From positions 225,922 to 289,921 of the forward strand of contig NZ_JASHHX010000003.1 in assembly GCF_030056575.1 (NCBI RefSeq): DNA of 64,000 nt, written 5' to 3'. Position 1 is the stretch's first letter; each line of letters begins with the position of its first letter. A program made the translations under genes and the position numbers. The notes beneath the pieces were generated by a model. That model searched no databases. It was given only the letters and a program-made list of their open reading frames with translations, and was not told where the DNA came from. This DNA comes from Rhodoblastus sp. 17X3. GTDB lineage: Bacteria; Pseudomonadota; Alphaproteobacteria; Rhizobiales; Beijerinckiaceae. Below are positions 15,437-26,133 of the stretch, one piece after another.

Positions 15437-15931
15437 TTAAGGCTGCTTCTGGTCGTGAGCATGGCGCTGCTTGCGCGCCACATGAGGCGCCGCCCGGCTT
15501 CCAGGTTCGATCATGACAGAGGAAACCGCCGCTCTGGCGGCCTGCCGGGAAATGGCCTGGTAGGCGTCCAGGATGGCATGCTCGTCAGCCGCCGTTGGGC
15601 CGCCCCAGCTTCCGCTGCAGGAGTGACCCGGATAACAGGCGTCGCGAGGGTCATAATAGCAGCCGCCGGAGAAGCAGGGATTGGTCAGCAGGCCACCAAC
15701 GAGGACGCCGACAACCGCAGGGCCCGTTTCGGCGCCATAACCCGGTGGATAGCGCCGCCAGCCGCGCCAGTCATGATGGCGATATGGATAGGTTGAGTAA
15801 AAGTCGACCTGTATAATCGGGATTGGTTGGTCGGGGCGCAGACCCGATGGCGAAAGGGGCGCAGCCTCGGCTCTTGCGAGATGGCCGCCGGCCAGAGAGG
15901 TCGCGAGCAGGACAATGAAAAACCGGAGCAT
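15437..15931 (-). CDS. Secreted hypothetical protein with Cys-Tyr-Tyr motif
   Basis: This 164-residue protein has a signal peptide (MLRFFIVLLATSLAGGHLARA). The mature part begins APLSPSGLRPDQPIPIIQVD, then a Tyr/Trp/Arg-rich stretch (YPYRHHDWRGWRRYPPGYG), a short hydrophobic segment (VVGVLVGGLLTNPC) and a CYYDPRDACYPGHSC cluster with several cysteines, then a basic His-containing tail. The order leader, aromatic block, hydrophobic turn, Cys-Tyr-Tyr resembles the protein at 14524-15075, suggesting a related pair. I do not recognise a named domain. ATG 15931 is the natural start for the signal peptide. Confidence 0.68.
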   Translation of the reverse strand: MLRFFIVLLATSLAGGHLARAEAAPLSPSGLRPDQPIPIIQVDFYSTYPYRHHDWRGWRRYPPGYGAETGPAVVGVLVGGLLTNPCFSGGCYYDPRDACYPGHSCSGSWGGPTAADEHAILDAYQAISRQAARAAVSSVMIEPGSRAAPHVARKQRHAHDQKQP

Positions 15932-16033
15932 CTGACGTCTCCTTCAAGAATTCCACCTTTTTCGAATATAGCGCTCGACGTCGTGGCGGTCATCTTCCGA
16001 GAACCGAAAAATCGCGAAAAAGCTGCAAAGGCT

Positions 16034-16342
16034 TCAAATGAGCCAAGGGTATTGGCGTTTGACCAGTCCACCGTGTGCGGCGCGCCAGGCGAGGCCCTGC
16101 ACGGCGAGCGTCCAGGCATAGGCGATGAGAACCGCGACCGGCGCGGCGAGCGGCTCGCCGAACAGCGCCCAATGCAGGAAGCGCATGGCGAAGGCCAAGG
16201 GCAGGCCATAGAGCGGCAGCAGCCAGAGCGGGCGCCATGTGCTCGCCACGGCGCGGCCGGCGGCGAAGGAGGCGAGTCCGCCGAGCAACAAGGTCACGCC
16301 GATGAAGACGCGCGGATCGCCAAGGATGAAGCTCTCGTTCAA
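16034..16342 (-). CDS. DUF6867 family small membrane protein
   Basis: This 102-residue protein has about three hydrophobic helices, beginning MNESFILGDPRVFIGVTLLLGG and ending LVKRQYPWLI. It matches the small protein commonly found after livF in Hyphomicrobiales branched-chain amino acid ABC operons (DUF6867). Its start overlaps the livF stop by 4 bases, so it is translated with the transporter. Its role is unknown; it could assist assembly or stability of the permease. The operon ends here; the two unrelated secreted-protein genes follow. Confidence 0.75.
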   Translation of the reverse strand: MNESFILGDPRVFIGVTLLLGGLASFAAGRAVASTWRPLWLLPLYGLPLAFAMRFLHWALFGEPLAAPVAVLIAYAWTLAVQGLAWRAAHGGLVKRQYPWLI

Positions 16343-17076
16343 TGCGCGCCCCCTTCGAGATAGGCGGCGCGTATTTTCGGGTCCTGTAGTAGTTCGCGCC
16401 CCGGCCCCTGCAGCGCGATGGCGCCATTGACCATGACATAGCCGCGATCCGCCAGCTTTAGGGCGTGATGCGCGTCCTGCTCGACCAGAAAGACCGAAAG
16501 GCCTTCCTCCTTGTTGAGCCGCCGCACGACCTCGAAAATTTGCTTGCAGATCAGCGGCGCGAGGCCGAGTGAGGGCTCGTCGAGCAGCAGCAGCTTGGGC
16601 CGGCTCATCAAGGCGCGGGCGATGGCCAGCATCTGCTGCTCGCCGCCGGAAAGCGTGCCGCCGCGCTGGGCGACGCGCTCCTTGAGGCGAGGGAAGATGG
16701 CGAAGACCCGCTCCAGATTCTCCTCGAACAGATTGTCCTGGAAACGGTCGAAACGCGCCACCGCCGCGCCCATTTGCAGGTTTTCGTAAACGGTCATGCG
16801 CGCGAAAATGCGCCGCCCCTCTGGCGATTGCGCAATGGAAAGCCTTGCGATTTCATGGGTCGGCAGGTCGGTGATGTCGCGTCCGTCATAAAAGATGCTG
16901 CCGCTGCGCAGGCGCGGCGCCCCGAACACGCTCATCATCAAGGTCGATTTGCCGGCGCCATTGGCGCCGATCAGCGCCACGATCTCGCCCTGTCCGACGT
17001 CGAGATCGACGCCCTTCAGCGCCTGGACCGCGCCGTAATAGGCGGTCGCGCCGCGAATGGAGAGCAAAGCGCTCAC
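16339..17076 (-). CDS. livF: Branched-chain amino acid ABC transporter ATP-binding protein LivF
   Basis: This 245-residue ABC ATPase has Walker A GANGAGKST (about residue 38), Q-loop region MMSVFGAPRLRSG, signature LSGGEQQMLAIARAL (about 142) and Walker B LLLLDEPSLGLAP. Gene order and SVFLVEQDAHHALKLADRGYVM near the end are typical of LivF. It pairs with LivG as the cytoplasmic motor for LivHM. It overlaps both livG (4 bases at its start) and the DUF6867 gene at its stop. Substrate specificity is set by the binding protein and is only inferred to be branched-chain amino acids. Confidence 0.94.
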   Translation of the reverse strand: MSALLSIRGATAYYGAVQALKGVDLDVGQGEIVALIGANGAGKSTLMMSVFGAPRLRSGSIFYDGRDITDLPTHEIARLSIAQSPEGRRIFARMTVYENLQMGAAVARFDRFQDNLFEENLERVFAIFPRLKERVAQRGGTLSGGEQQMLAIARALMSRPKLLLLDEPSLGLAPLICKQIFEVVRRLNKEEGLSVFLVEQDAHHALKLADRGYVMVNGAIALQGPGRELLQDPKIRAAYLEGGAH

Positions 17077-18002
17077 TTTTGCTCCTCCAGCCCCAGTATG
17101 GATTCAATCGCGTCGGCTTCGGCCTCCTCGACGCCGAGATAGGCCGCGATCACGGCGGGGTCCTCGCGCACCTGCGCCGGCGAGCCGTCGGCGATCTTCT
17201 GGCCATAATCGAGCACGACGATATGGTCGGAAATAGCCATGACCACCGACATGTCGTGCTCGATCAGCAGGATCGAGACGCCGTCCAAATCGCGGATTTC
17301 GCGCAGGAGTCGCGCGAGTTCGGCGGATTCGTGGCCGTTGAGGCCGGCTGCAGGCTCGTCGAGGCAGAGCAGGCACGGCTCCGCGCACATGGCGCGGGCG
17401 ATCTCCAGCCGGCGCTGGTCGCCGTATGGCAAGGCGCCGGCGGGGTCGTTGGCGCGATCGCGCAGGCCGATGCGCTCCAGCCATCGCTCTGCTTTTTCCA
17501 CGGCGGCTTGTTCCGCGCGGCGGTAGATCGGCAAGCCCAGCAAGCCGAACAAGCCATAGCCTGACGCCGGGGCCAGCGCGACATGCTGGGCGACGATGAG
17601 ATTTTCCAGCGCGCTCATGCCCGCGAACAGCCGGATGTTCTGGAATGTGCGGGCGACCTTGGCCCTTTTGGCGATTTCGTAATCCGGCATCCGCTCCAGC
17701 AGGAACAGGTCCTGGCCGCCGTCGCGCGAATAGCGGCGCGCCGAGGCGGTCAGCGCCTCAATGCGGCTGTCGTCCTGCAGGCCCATCCGTGAAAAGGCGA
17801 TGCGGCCGACGGTCGGCTTGTAGAAGCCGGTCAGGCAGTTGAAGAGGGTGGTCTTGCCCGCGCCATTGGGGCCGATCAGCGCCGTGACGTCGCCGCGCCC
17901 GACCGCGAAAGACACGTCATTGACCGCGACGAGGCCGCCAAAGCGCATGGTGAGGCGATCGACCCGCAGCAGCGGCTCGGCGATCCAGCGCGGGGCGGTC
18001 AT
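17073..18002 (-). CDS. livG: Branched-chain amino acid ABC transporter ATP-binding protein LivG
   Basis: This 309-residue ABC ATPase has Walker A GPNGAGKTT, signature-like LPYGDQRRLEIARAM and Walker B LLCLDEPAAGLN. The last two are characteristic of LivG, whose signature is degenerate. A roughly 50-residue insertion after the Q-loop region (GLQDDSRIEAL...DLFLLERMPDYEIAKR) makes it longer than the usual 255 residues. ATG 18002 overlaps the livM stop by 4 bases; the frame is open further upstream but that part lies inside livM and is not used. The C-terminus also carries an extension after VREDPAVIAAYLG. Confidence 0.92.
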   Translation of the reverse strand: MTAPRWIAEPLLRVDRLTMRFGGLVAVNDVSFAVGRGDVTALIGPNGAGKTTLFNCLTGFYKPTVGRIAFSRMGLQDDSRIEALTASARRYSRDGGQDLFLLERMPDYEIAKRAKVARTFQNIRLFAGMSALENLIVAQHVALAPASGYGLFGLLGLPIYRRAEQAAVEKAERWLERIGLRDRANDPAGALPYGDQRRLEIARAMCAEPCLLCLDEPAAGLNGHESAELARLLREIRDLDGVSILLIEHDMSVVMAISDHIVVLDYGQKIADGSPAQVREDPAVIAAYLGVEEAEADAIESILGLEEQK

Positions 18003-19327
18003 GCTCGCTCCCCGGCTGGCGGCAGTGTAATGGTCGGCTGGCGCGCCGAGACGATGCCGCGCGGGCGGAAATTCATCATCGCCACCATGGCGAGGCCGAC
18101 CAGCAGCATGCGATATTGCGCGGGGTCGAAATCGGGACCGAAGATCGCCTTGAGGAAGGCGAGTTCGCGCAGCAGCTCCGAGGCGCCGACGATCAATACG
18201 GCGGCCAGCGCCACGCCCCATTGCGAGCCGCGCCCACCCAGCACGACAATGGCGAGAATTGTCGCGCTTTCGTTGAAGGTGAAGCTCGACGGCGACACCA
18301 CGCCCTGCCGCAGAGCGAAGATGCAGCCCGCGATCCCGGCGAAAAAGGCCCCGAGCGCGAAGGCGGTGAGCTTGATATTGGCGGTGTCGAGGCCAAGCGC
18401 CCGACAGGCGATCTCATCCTCTCGCAAAGCTTCCCAAGCGCGTCCGAGCGGCAGGCGGCGAAGCCTGATCGACACGAAATTGGCGAGCAGCGCCAGCGCC
18501 AGCACCACGAAATAGAGGAAGATCAACTTGTGGACGGCGGCAAAGGGCAGGCCGACATGCGCCGCGAAGCCGCGCGGGCCGGGAATGAAGGGCAGGCCGA
18601 AAAAGGTGACGGGCGGAAAGCCGAACAGGCCGGCCTCGCCATGGGTCACGACGTCCCAGTTGACCAGAACGATGCGGACGATTTCCGCGAAGGCCAGAGT
18701 GACGATGGCGAGATAGTCGCCGCGCAGGCGCAGCACGGGAAAGCCGATGCAGAAGCCCCAGAACGCCGCGAGCAGGCCGCAAACCGGCAGCAGCGCCCAG
18801 AACGACAGGCCCGTGAGGGGCACGAGCAGGGCATAGGCATAGGCGCCGACGGCATAGAAGGCGGCATAGCCGAGATCGAGCAGTCCGGCGAGGCCGACGG
18901 CGATGTTCAGCCCCCAGCCGAGCAGAATGTAAAGCAGGATCTGCACCCCGAAAGTGTCGACCCATTTCAACGCGGCCTGCGGTCCGAGCAAAACCAGGAT
19001 GACGATGGGATAGGCGACCAGGGCGGCCAGGCCGAGCGGCGCCAGCCAGCGGCTTTTCGTCATTGCGCCGGGTTTTTCGAGCGCCGGCGCGGCTTCGCTG
19101 CGCGCCGGCTTGGGCCGTCCGGACCAGAGCGTGAGCAGGAAGCGCAAGCCGAAGCCGAGCGCGCAGAAAATGAAGAACAGCGGCCAGCGCGAGGTCAGCG
19201 CCAAAGCGTTGTTGAAATCCGGCTCGGCCCGGAAGGCGATAATGGGATAGCTCAGACCCCCGACGATGACCGCCGCGAGGCTCGCTTCCTTGAAGGCGCG
19301 AGGGAGGAGGGGCTGCGGCGCGCTCAA
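17999..19327 (-). CDS. livM: Branched-chain amino acid ABC transporter permease LivM
   Basis: This 442-residue polytopic permease has the LivM hallmark region GLAGLLDLGYAAFYAVGAYAYAL (from about residue 165) and the coupling segment GRAWEALREDEIACRALGLDTANIKLTAF (about 310). It carries an N-terminal extension of about 120 residues with extra hydrophobic segments before the conserved core, as found in LivM with an N-terminal DUF3382-type region. It forms the transmembrane channel with LivH. It overlaps livG by 4 bases and lies 3 bases after livH. Confidence 0.93.
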   Translation of the reverse strand: MSAPQPLLPRAFKEASLAAVIVGGLSYPIIAFRAEPDFNNALALTSRWPLFFIFCALGFGLRFLLTLWSGRPKPARSEAAPALEKPGAMTKSRWLAPLGLAALVAYPIVILVLLGPQAALKWVDTFGVQILLYILLGWGLNIAVGLAGLLDLGYAAFYAVGAYAYALLVPLTGLSFWALLPVCGLLAAFWGFCIGFPVLRLRGDYLAIVTLAFAEIVRIVLVNWDVVTHGEAGLFGFPPVTFFGLPFIPGPRGFAAHVGLPFAAVHKLIFLYFVVLALALLANFVSIRLRRLPLGRAWEALREDEIACRALGLDTANIKLTAFALGAFFAGIAGCIFALRQGVVSPSSFTFNESATILAIVVLGGRGSQWGVALAAVLIVGASELLRELAFLKAIFGPDFDPAQYRMLLVGLAMVAMMNFRPRGIVSARQPTITLPPAGERA

Positions 19328-19330
19328 ATG

Positions 19331-20245
19331 TCAGACCTTTTCGACATCTGGCCGCCCCAGCAGGCCGGAGGGCATGAAGATCAGCGTGATCGCCAGGATC
19401 GAAAAGGCCGCGACATCCTTGTAGTCGCTGGAAAAATATTGCCCCCACAGGGTTTCGATCAGGCCGATGGCCAGCCCGCCGAGCACGGCGCCCGGCAGCG
19501 AGCCGATGCCGCCGAGCACGGCGGCGGTAAAGGCCTTCACGCCCGGCACGAAGCCGTCCGAGGATTTGACCACGCCATATTGCAGCAGGAACAGGCAGCC
19601 GGCGACCGCCGCCAGCGCCGCGCCGATGACGAAGGTGAGCGCGATGGTGCGGTTGACGTCCACGCCCAGCAGGGCCGCCATTTTGGCGTCCTGCTCGCAG
19701 GCGCGCTGGGCCCGGCCGAGCGAGGTCTTCTGCACCACGAACCAGAAGGCCGCGAGCAGGATCGCGGTGACGACGACGATCAGGATCTGCTTGTAAGACA
19801 GCGTGACGTCATAGGCGCCGCCGGTGGTGAGCGGGATGATATGATCGAGCAGGGGCGGAATGGACTTGTTGTTCGGCCCCTGCGTCACGGTGACGAAATT
19901 GGCCAGAAAGGTCGACATGCCAATGGCCGAGATCAGCGGCGCGAGGCGGAAGGAGCCGCGCAGGCGGCGGTAGGCGACCCGCTCGATGACGAAATTCCAT
20001 AACGCCGTCAGGCACATGGCGCCGAAAAGCACGGGGACGAAGGCGAGGCCGGCGGGCATGCCCAAAACCTGGGTCAGCAGCAGCAGGAGCAGCAGGGCGA
20101 TGAATGCCGACAGCATGAACACGTCGCCATGGGCGAAATTGACCATGCCGATAATGCCGAACACCATCGTGTAGCCGATGGCGATCAGCCCGTAGATCGA
20201 GCCGAGCGTTACGCCATTGATGAGCTGTTGCAGAAAGATTTCCAT
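19331..20245 (-). CDS. livH: Branched-chain amino acid ABC transporter permease LivH
   Basis: This 304-residue permease begins MEIFLQQLINGVTLGSIYGL and continues with IGYTMVFGIIGMVNFAHGDVFML, the standard LivH N-terminus. The coupling segment TSLGRAQRACEQDAKMAALLGVD is in the middle and VLGGIGSLPGAVLGG precedes the end. It is the first gene of livH-livM-livG-livF-DUF6867. The frame is open for another 225 codons upstream, but those overlap the divergent flavin reductase gene and are not used. A promoter probably lies in the 177-bp gap before 20423. Confidence 0.94.
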   Translation of the reverse strand: MEIFLQQLINGVTLGSIYGLIAIGYTMVFGIIGMVNFAHGDVFMLSAFIALLLLLLLTQVLGMPAGLAFVPVLFGAMCLTALWNFVIERVAYRRLRGSFRLAPLISAIGMSTFLANFVTVTQGPNNKSIPPLLDHIIPLTTGGAYDVTLSYKQILIVVVTAILLAAFWFVVQKTSLGRAQRACEQDAKMAALLGVDVNRTIALTFVIGAALAAVAGCLFLLQYGVVKSSDGFVPGVKAFTAAVLGGIGSLPGAVLGGLAIGLIETLWGQYFSSDYKDVAAFSILAITLIFMPSGLLGRPDVEKV

Positions 20246-20422
20246 TCGCCATCCAGAATCGGCGCGCGCGCCATGTGACGCTAGCAAGCGCCGCGCCGCG
20301 CCGCAATGTTGCGGTTTTGGCGGCGTTTTGCGGCTGTGGGGTTCCCTTGTGCGCGGGCTACGGGTAAGACCGGCCTGAAACATGCCTGACGGAGAGACTG
20401 GTTGCGCGCGGAAGAGGTGGTA

Positions 20423-20908
20423 ATGCTCGATCCCCAGGCCTATCGCGATGCGATGAGCGAGATCGCCTCGCCGGTCCACCTCGTCGCGACCGACGGCCCG
20501 GCCGGGCTCGCCGGCATGACGGTGACGGCTCTGGCCTCGATTTCCGACCATCCGCCGACCTTGCTGGTCTGCATCAACCGCAATTCGCCCTCGGCGGCGC
20601 GCTTCATCGAAAACGGATTCTTCAGCGTCAATTCGCTCTGCGTCGAGGACCGTCCGCTGGCGGAAATTTTCGCCGGGCGCACCAATGAGCATTTTGCCGA
20701 AAAATTCACCCATGGCGTGTGGCGCAAGGGGCTGACCGGCGCGCCCTTGCTGGAAAGCGCGCTCGCCAATTTCGACTGCCGGCTGATCGAAGTGAAGGAT
20801 GTCGGCACGCACCACATCTTTTTCGGCCGTGTCGAGGCCGTGGCGCGGCGTGACGAGGGGCCCGGGCTGCTCTATCAACGCCGCGGCTACCGGCGCAGCG
20901 CCGAATAA
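20423..20908 (+). CDS. Flavin reductase family protein
   Basis: This 161-residue protein belongs to the FMN-binding flavin reductase/HpaC-like family. It shows SPVHLVATDGPAGLAGMTVTA near the start, the flavin-binding CINRNSPSAA segment, FSVNSLC, and a terminal GLLYQRRGYRR. Such proteins supply reduced flavin to two-component monooxygenases; no partner oxygenase is adjacent, though an AlkB-like hydroxylase lies 24 kb away. ATG 20423 is preserved by a good site (GAGGTGG) and preferred to the TTG at 20402. It is divergent from livH. Confidence 0.86.
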   Translation: MLDPQAYRDAMSEIASPVHLVATDGPAGLAGMTVTALASISDHPPTLLVCINRNSPSAARFIENGFFSVNSLCVEDRPLAEIFAGRTNEHFAEKFTHGVWRKGLTGAPLLESALANFDCRLIEVKDVGTHHIFFGRVEAVARRDEGPGLLYQRRGYRRSAE

Positions 20909-21029
20909 GTTACGGCGCAAGAACTTATTGAAATGAAAAGTCTTAACCTTTCCAAGCGTTCACTTTGTCTCTTTAGGAACGGGCAAGGCGCGGGGCGCTA
21001 GGCTTCATCTGTCGATGGAGTTCCCAGTG

Positions 21030-21506
21030 ATGAGCACCGCCCGCGCCGTGAAATTTTCCCTCTATGGCCTGGAAGCCCTGAATGAGCGCCGCGCCCTGAT
21101 CGCCGCGCTGGCCCGGCAGGGCCGCAATCTGACCTCCTCCGAGGTCCGCCAGCTGCGCCGCGCCTTGTTCGAGGACGAGGCCGCGACGCAGGATGAGATC
21201 GCCGCCCTGTTCGATCTGGAGCGCGTCCAGGACGCGCCCTGCGCCGAATGGACCGAGTTTTTCATCCAATGCGTCACCGACCACATGGTCTGGCAGCGCC
21301 GTCCGACCGGCGTGGTGATCGGCGAGCAGGCCGAATGGCTGCTGGCTGAGGCGGACCGTTGCCGCGCCCTCACTGCCGTCGCGCTGCTCGCAAATGTGCT
21401 GGCGGAAGCCCATCGCGCGCCGGAATGGCTGGTCGCCGCCGTGCGCGGGCGGATCGAGGCCCCCGAGGTCCAGGCCGCGCTGGCCCGGGAGGCCGCGCTC
21501 GTTTAA
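21030..21506 (+). CDS. Conserved hypothetical protein (alphaproteobacterial)
   Basis: This is a 158-residue, mostly helical, acidic cytoplasmic protein with no signal peptide or membrane segment. Residues 20-60 (ALIAALARQGRNLTSSEVRQLRR) and WTEFFIQCVTDHMVW look like conserved helical elements. I recognise it only as the kind of uncharacterised protein common in Hyphomicrobiales; no function is assigned. ATG 21030 follows a GGAG; ATG 21015 in the same frame is an alternative adding five residues. It precedes the CoA carboxylase gene with a 142-bp gap. Confidence 0.7.
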   Translation: MSTARAVKFSLYGLEALNERRALIAALARQGRNLTSSEVRQLRRALFEDEAATQDEIAALFDLERVQDAPCAEWTEFFIQCVTDHMVWQRRPTGVVIGEQAEWLLAEADRCRALTAVALLANVLAEAHRAPEWLVAAVRGRIEAPEVQAALAREAALV

Positions 21507-21648
21507 GAGGCAGCGCGTGAAGTCGAGGCCGCATCAGCCCTTTGACGGCTGGACGAGGGCGGAGACTTCCCATAAAAGCGGTCCCGATCCAACCGTAAGC
21601 ACGGGCCTTGTGATCGCAAGGCCGCTTCCGTTCAGCTCCGGGGCCTGA

Positions 21649-23655
<2,007 letters not shown>

Positions 23656-23707
23656 TCTGAGTTTTTGGCCGCCCGCTCTGGCGTGCGCCAACCGCTCGCG
23701 GAAATGA

Positions 23708-23742
23708 TTGCCGCACGCCCCTCGCGTGCGGCAAAGCTTTTT
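23708..23742 (+). terminator. Rho-independent terminator 1 after pccA
   Basis: TTGCCGCACGC, loop CCCTC and GCGTGCGGCAA make a perfect 11-bp stem, followed by AGC and a T5 run. It lies 53 bases after the pccA stop and directly before a second terminator. Confidence 0.85.
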
Positions 23743-23743
23743 G

Positions 23744-23778
23744 CGCCAGTCCCGTCGCTCGGGACTGGCGTTTTTTTT
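23744..23778 (+). terminator. Rho-independent terminator 2 after pccA
   Basis: CGCCAGTCCC, loop GTCGCTC and GGGACTGGCG make a perfect 10-bp stem with a T8 tract. With the preceding hairpin this forms a tandem terminator, insulating pccA from the GYF_2 gene that begins at 23836. Confidence 0.93.
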
Positions 23779-23835
23779 GGCTGCGCCGCAGACTGGCGGC
23801 GCAGTTGAGCACCGAGGCAAATTGAGGACCGGCTC

Positions 23836-24717
23836 ATGGCGGGAAATTATTATTTCAAGGATCGTTCGGGCGCGCAGAACGGCCCTGTCTCCGTCGAAGA
23901 GCTTGAGACTCTGGCCCGAACCGGCCGGATCGCGCGCGACTGTCTGGTCTGGGTCGAGGGCGGCGCGCCCACTCTGGCGGCGAATCATCCCGCGCTCGCG
24001 GCGATCTTCGCGCAGATCGCGGCCGCCAATCCGGCGGGCGCAGGGCCCTTGCAACCCTCCTTTCCGGTCTGGGGCCTGTTCTGGCGCTCGATCGTCTTGA
24101 TGTTCGCCGTCGCCTTCATCATTCCCGCGCCCTGGGTCGGCCTGTGGTTTTACCGCTGGCTGGCGGAGCAGGTCGCGCTGCCGGGCGGACGCCGCCTGTT
24201 TCTGGAGAGCGCGCTGGGCGAATGCTGGTATATTTTCGCCGGCCTGGGCCTCGTCGAATTGATCGGCCCGGGTCTTTCCGGTTCGCAGGCCCAGGGCTCC
24301 GCCTCGCTCATCGCGCTGGCTCTGAGCGTCTTCCTCAACGTGCTTTTGATCGGCTGGTTCTGCCGCTCGCTGCGGGCGGAGCAGGGCGGCCTTTCCCTTG
24401 CCTTCGAGGGCGGGTTCCTCGGCTATTTCGGCTGGGTTCTGCTGCTGGCCTTTTCGATGCTGACCATCATCGGCTGGGCGTGGGCGCTGAAATACATGAT
24501 GCGCTGGATATGCGCCAAGGTCGTCGGAACCCACGCCTTTGAATTTGTCGGCTCGGGCCTCGACCTGCTCTGGCGCTCGCTGGTTCTGGCGCTCGCGCTT
24601 GGTTTCCTGCTGCCGTTCCCGTGGGCCTTGCGCTGGTTTGCGGACTGGTCTGTCTCGCAAATCGTCGTCACGCCCCGCGCGCCGGGCGCGGCCATCGCGC
24701 AGCCGCTGGCGGCCTGA
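23836..24717 (+). CDS. GYF_2 (DUF4339) domain membrane protein with DUF898-like C-terminal part
   Basis: Residues 1-60 form a GYF_2/DUF4339 domain (YYFKDRSGAQNGPVSVEEL...TLVWVEGGAP type), thought to bind proline-rich peptides. About six hydrophobic helices follow, with long loops and WALKYMMRWICAKVVGTHAF, resembling the DUF898/YjgN type. The role is unknown; such fusions may be membrane scaffolds. The 293-residue product starts at ATG 23836 right after the double terminator, so it should have its own promoter. I saw no other conserved site. Confidence 0.75.
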   Translation: MAGNYYFKDRSGAQNGPVSVEELETLARTGRIARDCLVWVEGGAPTLAANHPALAAIFAQIAAANPAGAGPLQPSFPVWGLFWRSIVLMFAVAFIIPAPWVGLWFYRWLAEQVALPGGRRLFLESALGECWYIFAGLGLVELIGPGLSGSQAQGSASLIALALSVFLNVLLIGWFCRSLRAEQGGLSLAFEGGFLGYFGWVLLLAFSMLTIIGWAWALKYMMRWICAKVVGTHAFEFVGSGLDLLWRSLVLALALGFLLPFPWALRWFADWSVSQIVVTPRAPGAAIAQPLAA

Positions 24718-24791
24718 TCCGCGCTTGCGCGTTGGCGCCCAAGGCGGCAAAAGAGGGAAGGGCGAACCGCCCTTCCACCGGTTTTGACGCC

Positions 24792-25274
24792 ATGCCCCTG
24801 ACCTTCGCCTATGGCTCCAACATGGACGCCGACCCCATGACGCGGCGTTGCCCCAGCGCGCGGCTGCTGGGACGCGCTTATCTGCCGCGCCATCGCTTCG
24901 ATCTTTTGCCCGACGGCTTTGCGACGGTCGTGCGCGACCCCGCCGCCACCGCCTTCGGCGTGTTGTGGGAGCTGAGTTTCGGCGATTTCGCGGCGCTCGA
25001 CCGCTATGAGGCCGTGGCGCAGGGCGCCTATCGCAAGATCAGCCAGCCGGTCCTGCGCGAAGGCGCCTCGCCCGTCCGGGCTTTGGTCTATGTCGGCGCG
25101 CCTGGCAAGAGCGCCGGACGCGCGCCTCCGGATTATATGGCCCGGATCGTCGCGGCGGCGCGGGCGCAGGGGCTGTCGGCGGATTATGTCGATTTCCTGC
25201 GCCGGGTCGCGGGCGAGACCGTCCCCGAGGCGCCGAAAAAATTCCGCGCCATCAAGAACTCTTCCTTTCTTTGA
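24792..25274 (+). CDS. Gamma-glutamylcyclotransferase (AIG2-like) family protein
   Basis: This 160-residue cytoplasmic protein opens with FAYGSNMD, the glycine-rich substrate loop of the GGCT/AIG2 fold. LDRYEAVAQGAYRKI carries the conserved acidic residue region, and an APPDYMARIVAAARAQGL helix follows. Family members convert gamma-glutamyl amino acids or glutathione to 5-oxoproline, but many bacterial homologues are uncharacterised. ATG 24792 puts the motif at residue 4. It ends 7 bases before panC and is probably co-transcribed with it. Confidence 0.85.
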   Translation: MPLTFAYGSNMDADPMTRRCPSARLLGRAYLPRHRFDLLPDGFATVVRDPAATAFGVLWELSFGDFAALDRYEAVAQGAYRKISQPVLREGASPVRALVYVGAPGKSAGRAPPDYMARIVAAARAQGLSADYVDFLRRVAGETVPEAPKKFRAIKNSSFL

Positions 25275-25281
25275 GCCGAAA

Positions 25282-26133
25282 ATGACCCGACAGCCGCTAA
25301 TTTTCCGCGAGATTTCCGCATTGCGCCGCGCCGTGGCGCAATGGCGCGCGGCCGGCGAGACCATCGCGCTGGTCCCCACCATGGGGGCGCTGCACGCCGG
25401 CCATATTTCGCTGGTCAAGGCCTCGCGCGCCCATGCGACGCGCTGCGTCGTCTCCATCTTCGTCAATCCGACGCAATTCGCCCCCAACGAGGATTTCTCG
25501 GCCTATCCGCGCACTTTCGAGGCCGATCTCGCGAAGCTGGCGGAAATCGGCTGCGACGGCTGTTTCGCGCCGACGGCGGCGGAAATGTATCCGCAGGGCT
25601 TCTCGACCCAGGTGATCCCCGGCGGTCCGGCGCTGGCCGGGCTGGAGGACAGGTTCCGGCCCGATCATTTCGCCGGCGTGGCGCAGGTGGTCGCCAAATT
25701 GCTGAATCAGGCCCAGGCCGACGCCGCGTTTTTCGGCGAGAAGGATTTCCAGCAACTCGCCGTCATTCGCCGCATGGCCGCCGATCTCGACATTCCGACG
25801 CAGATTTACGGCGTCCCGACCCTGCGCGAGCCCGACGGCCTCGCCATGTCCTCGCGCAACGTCTATCTGAGCGCCGGGGAGCGCGCGGCGGCGGTCACGC
25901 TCTCGCAGGTCCTGTGCGAGAGCGCCGAGGCGATTCGCGGCGGTGCGGCGGTTGCGTCCGTCCTTTCGCGCGCTGAGGAAAAAATTGCGGCGGCAGGCTT
26001 CGCGCTGGATTATTTCGAAGCGCGCAACGCCGCGAGCCTCGCCCCAGCCGCGTCTCTTGCCGATGGCCCGATCCGGCTGCTGGTTGCGGCCAAGCTCGGC
26101 AAGACGCGGTTGATCGACAATTGGGCGGTCTAG
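25282..26133 (+). CDS. panC: Pantothenate synthetase
   Basis: This 283-residue enzyme condenses pantoate with beta-alanine using ATP in coenzyme A biosynthesis. Diagnostic motifs are [14 protein letters not shown] (HIGH-like, residues 35-48), [22 protein letters not shown] and [17 protein letters not shown] 25282 gives the expected length; the frame is open upstream but overlaps the preceding gene. The stop overlaps the convergent lipB stop by four bases. No panB or panD lies alongside. Confidence 0.96.
   Translation: MTRQPLIFREISALRRAVAQWRAAGETIALVPTMGALHAGHISLVKASRAHATRCVVSIFVNPTQFAPNEDFSAYPRTFEADLAKLAEIGCDGCFAPTAAEMYPQGFSTQVIPGGPALAGLEDRFRPDHFAGVAQVVAKLLNQAQADAAFFGEKDFQQLAVIRRMAADLDIPTQIYGVPTLREPDGLAMSSRNVYLSAGERAAAVTLSQVLCESAEAIRGGAAVASVLSRAEEKIAAAGFALDYFEARNAASLAPAASLADGPIRLLVAAKLGKTRLIDNWAV

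Noticed and set aside
16700..16790. Candidate riboswitch or attenuator near the liv genes
   Set aside because: The region is inside livF coding sequence and shows no conserved aptamer pattern.
18116..20002. 628-codon open frame on the plus strand across livM/livH
   Set aside because: Antisense to two clear permease genes, composition Gln/Arg/Asp-rich and without domain signals.
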